A DNA stretch of 64,000 bases. Source: Sphingobacteriales bacterium (GTDB lineage Bacteria > Bacteroidota > Bacteroidia > Chitinophagales > Chitinophagaceae). Under the pieces are notes generated by a model. That model was not told the DNA's origin and searched no databases. It was given only the letters and a program-made list of their open reading frames with translations. Location of the stretch: contig SEFP01000001.1 of assembly GCA_004144185.1 (NCBI GenBank), forward strand, positions 1,054,001-1,118,000, given 5' to 3'. The translations under genes and the position numbers were made by a program. This document shows positions 62,363 to 64,000 of the stretch, piece by piece. Each line of letters starts with the position of its first letter. Position 1 is the stretch's first letter.

Positions 62363-63387
62363 AGCTGCCGTCGTTTTTGGAAACCATGTCGATCGGGGAG
62401 TGGCGGCTGGCCCAACCCGAAGCGTTGCTGCTATTGCTGCTGTTGCCGGTGCTCTGGTGGGTTCATGCGCGACGGTCAGGGACCCAAACGGCGCTACGCC
62501 TGCCTGCCACGGCTGTATTCCGGAATCTACGGCCTTCTGCACGGGTCCGGGCCGAAAAAGCCCTCCCGTATCTGCGTACCTTGGCGCTGGTGGCGATGAT
62601 TACGGCGTTGGCGCGACCACAGGAACACCACGTGTCGGAGTACATCGAAAGCGAAGGAATTGATATTGTACTGGCAGTGGATGTATCCGGGTCGATGCTG
62701 GCTGAAGATTTGCAACCCAACCGGCTGGAAGCGGCCAAGCGTGTGGCAGCCGATTTTATCCGCCGTCGGCCGGCCGACCGGATCGGACTGGTGATTTTTT
62801 CGGGCGAAAGCTTTACGCAGGTACCGGCTACCATGGATCACAACGCGCTGCTGCAAAACCTCGAGGTGCTGCGGGCGGGTGGGATGCTGACCGACGGGAC
62901 TGCGATCGGTGATGGGCTGGCTACGGCAGTGGATCGGGTGCGGAGCGGCGGCAAAAGCAAGGTGATTGTGTTGATGACCGATGGCGTGAACAACCGGGAA
63001 CACATCTCGCCCGGCACCGCGCTTCAAATCGCCAAAACATTTGGGGTGAAGGTGTATACTATTGGGATTGGTACCACCGGTACGGCCCTGGTAAGTATTC
63101 AGACGCCGTATGGGGTCGAAAAAATGCGGCAGGACGTTCAGATCGATGAGCCTCTGCTGCGCCAGATTGCTTCCGGAACCGGAGGCCGGTATTTCCGTGC
63201 AACCGACAATGCCTCCCTACAGGCCATTTACGGCGACATTGACCGGCTCGAAAAGCAAAAAATCGAAACCACTTCCGAAGAGCATACCCGCGAATGGGCC
63301 TGGCCGTTTTTGGTGGCGGCTGCGGTGTTGCTGCTGGCAGAACTGTTGCTGCGCTGGGCCTGGCTGCAAACTGTAGAGGCGGATTGA
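62359..63387 (+). CDS. batA: VWA domain membrane protein BatA
   Basis: A 342-residue protein with hydrophobic N- and C-terminal segments (about 22-38 and 308-330) around a von Willebrand A domain. The metal-ion site is intact: DVSGSM (about 113), the Thr in MLTDGTAIGDGL and MTDGVNNRE. BatA proteins of this type (aerotolerance operon) are thought to be membrane-bound and to work with MoxR AAA+ proteins. The three genes at 60.6-63.4 kb form one operon. The usual batB and TPR gene batC do not follow; the next gene is a helicase with its own -7 box. Confidence 0.92.
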   Translation: MKLPSFLETMSIGEWRLAQPEALLLLLLLPVLWWVHARRSGTQTALRLPATAVFRNLRPSARVRAEKALPYLRTLALVAMITALARPQEHHVSEYIESEGIDIVLAVDVSGSMLAEDLQPNRLEAAKRVAADFIRRRPADRIGLVIFSGESFTQVPATMDHNALLQNLEVLRAGGMLTDGTAIGDGLATAVDRVRSGGKSKVIVLMTDGVNNREHISPGTALQIAKTFGVKVYTIGIGTTGTALVSIQTPYGVEKMRQDVQIDEPLLRQIASGTGGRYFRATDNASLQAIYGDIDRLEKQKIETTSEEHTREWAWPFLVAAAVLLLAELLLRWAWLQTVEAD

Positions 63388-63461
63388 TTTCCGGAAGCCC
63401 TGCACATCCCACAATCTTTTTGCCGCATTCTTATAAGACCGGCAGGCAGTTCTTCCGGCCG

Positions 63462-63469
63462 TAAATTTG
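63462..63469 (+). promoter_or_regulatory. -7-like element TAAATTTG upstream of the UvrD-like gene
   Basis: TAAATTTG is an exact match to TAnnTTTG, 7 bases before the ATG of the helicase gene. Confidence 0.45.
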
Positions 63470-63476
63470 CGTCCTT

Positions 63477-64000
63477 ATGCAAGATTATTTGTCGGGGTTG
63501 AATCCGCAGCAGCGCGAAGCAGTAGAACACATAGACGGTCCATTGATGATTGTGGCCGGAGCCGGTTCCGGAAAAACGAAAGTGCTGACCACCCGGATTG
63601 CCCACCTGATGAACAACGGGGTCGATTCCTTCCGGATCCTAGCGCTGACGTTTACCAATAAAGCGGCAGCGGAGATGAAAGAGCGGATCGAGCATATTCT
63701 CGGCACGAGCGAAGCCCGCAACCTGTATATTGGTACGTTTCACTCGGTTTTTGCCCGCATCCTGCGCGCCGAAGCCGACAAGCTGGGCTATCCCCGCAAC
63801 TTCACCATCTACGATACAGATGACGCTAAAAGCGTCATCAAAGACATCGTCAAAGAGCTGTTGCTCGACGATAAGCATTACAAGGCGGCAGGGGTGTATA
63901 ACCGGATTTCGGCGGCCAAAAACTCTTTGATCGACGCGCAGACCTACCGCAGCGACAGTTTTATCCAGCAGGAAGATGCCCGTGCGTCGCGTCCGGCAAT
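63477..64000 (+). CDS. UvrD/PcrA-family DNA helicase, 5' part only
   Basis: The coding sequence begins MQDYLSGLNPQQREAVEHIDG and is cut by the window end after about 174 codons; it has no stop inside the window. Helicase motifs are clear: Q-motif NPQQREAV, Walker A GAGSGKT, motif Ia LALTFTNKAAAEMKERI, and FHSVFARILRAEA. These fit superfamily 1A helicases of the UvrD/PcrA group. The full protein would be about 750 residues. Its function is in DNA repair and replication restart. Confidence 0.93.
   Translation, partial: MQDYLSGLNPQQREAVEHIDGPLMIVAGAGSGKTKVLTTRIAHLMNNGVDSFRILALTFTNKAAAEMKERIEHILGTSEARNLYIGTFHSVFARILRAEADKLGYPRNFTIYDTDDAKSVIKDIVKELLLDDKHYKAAGVYNRISAAKNSLIDAQTYRSDSFIQQEDARASRPA

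Overview
The window comes from a chromosome of a Bacteroidota bacterium, most likely of the Chitinophagaceae/Chitinophagales type. I infer this from the gene families: DUF2480, DUF3127, DUF4421, DUF4836 and DUF4878 proteins, several secreted proteins with type IX secretion (T9SS) C-terminal sorting domains, a Bat-type stress cluster, TonB-dependent transport, and start codons without Shine-Dalgarno sites but with TAnnTTTG-like -7 elements. Genus and species cannot be read from the sequence. No rRNA, tRNA, CRISPR array, transposase or phage gene was found.

Layout. 1-3.6 kb: three minus-strand genes (L,D-transpeptidase, DUF2480, PpiD-like chaperone). 3.78-4.16 kb: a dense cluster of eight exact DnaA boxes beside an AT-rich stretch, a strong oriC candidate; genes diverge from it. 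4.2-12.1 kb: plus-strand block nadA, a T9SS protein, mnmG, recX, apaG, typA. 12.14-13.75 kb: about 1.6 kb without a credible ORF, lower in GC than its surroundings and rich in local hairpins, a candidate structured non-coding locus. 13.7-25.5 kb: lipoproteins, a fused SpmA-SpmB transporter, a GT-C membrane protein, a zinc dehydrogenase, a large T9SS metallopeptidase, dcd and a kinase-like gene. 25.7-30.1 kb: a phosphopantetheinyl transferase and a three-gene molybdenum hydroxylase operon (paoABC type). 30.2-38.4 kb: BI-1, hslR, Bacteroidota DUF proteins, msrB and endonuclease V.

38.4-43.2 kb is an accessory island: a degenerate 21-bp tandem array of about 18 units, REP-like palindromes, a small hypothetical protein, a repeat-rich beta-propeller T9SS protein, and a second, inverted set of 21-bp repeats at its far side. 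43.2-54.5 kb: ruvB, a cystathionine gamma-synthase-type enzyme, a multi-PAS histidine kinase, a split transketolase subunit, a TonB receptor behind a TPP riboswitch (predicted thiamin uptake) and an Omp28-like T9SS protein. 54.9-64 kb: an M16 peptidase homologue without zinc site, heme A synthase, a glycosyltransferase, a DegT aminotransferase, a DUF58-BatD-like-BatA cluster and the 5' part of a UvrD/PcrA helicase cut by the window end.

Two window-wide patterns stand out. The palindrome TTCCGGAA (core TCCGGA) recurs many times more often than chance in genes and gaps alike, but is almost absent from the beta-propeller gene. Nearly every transcription unit ends in a long, near-perfect hairpin terminator.
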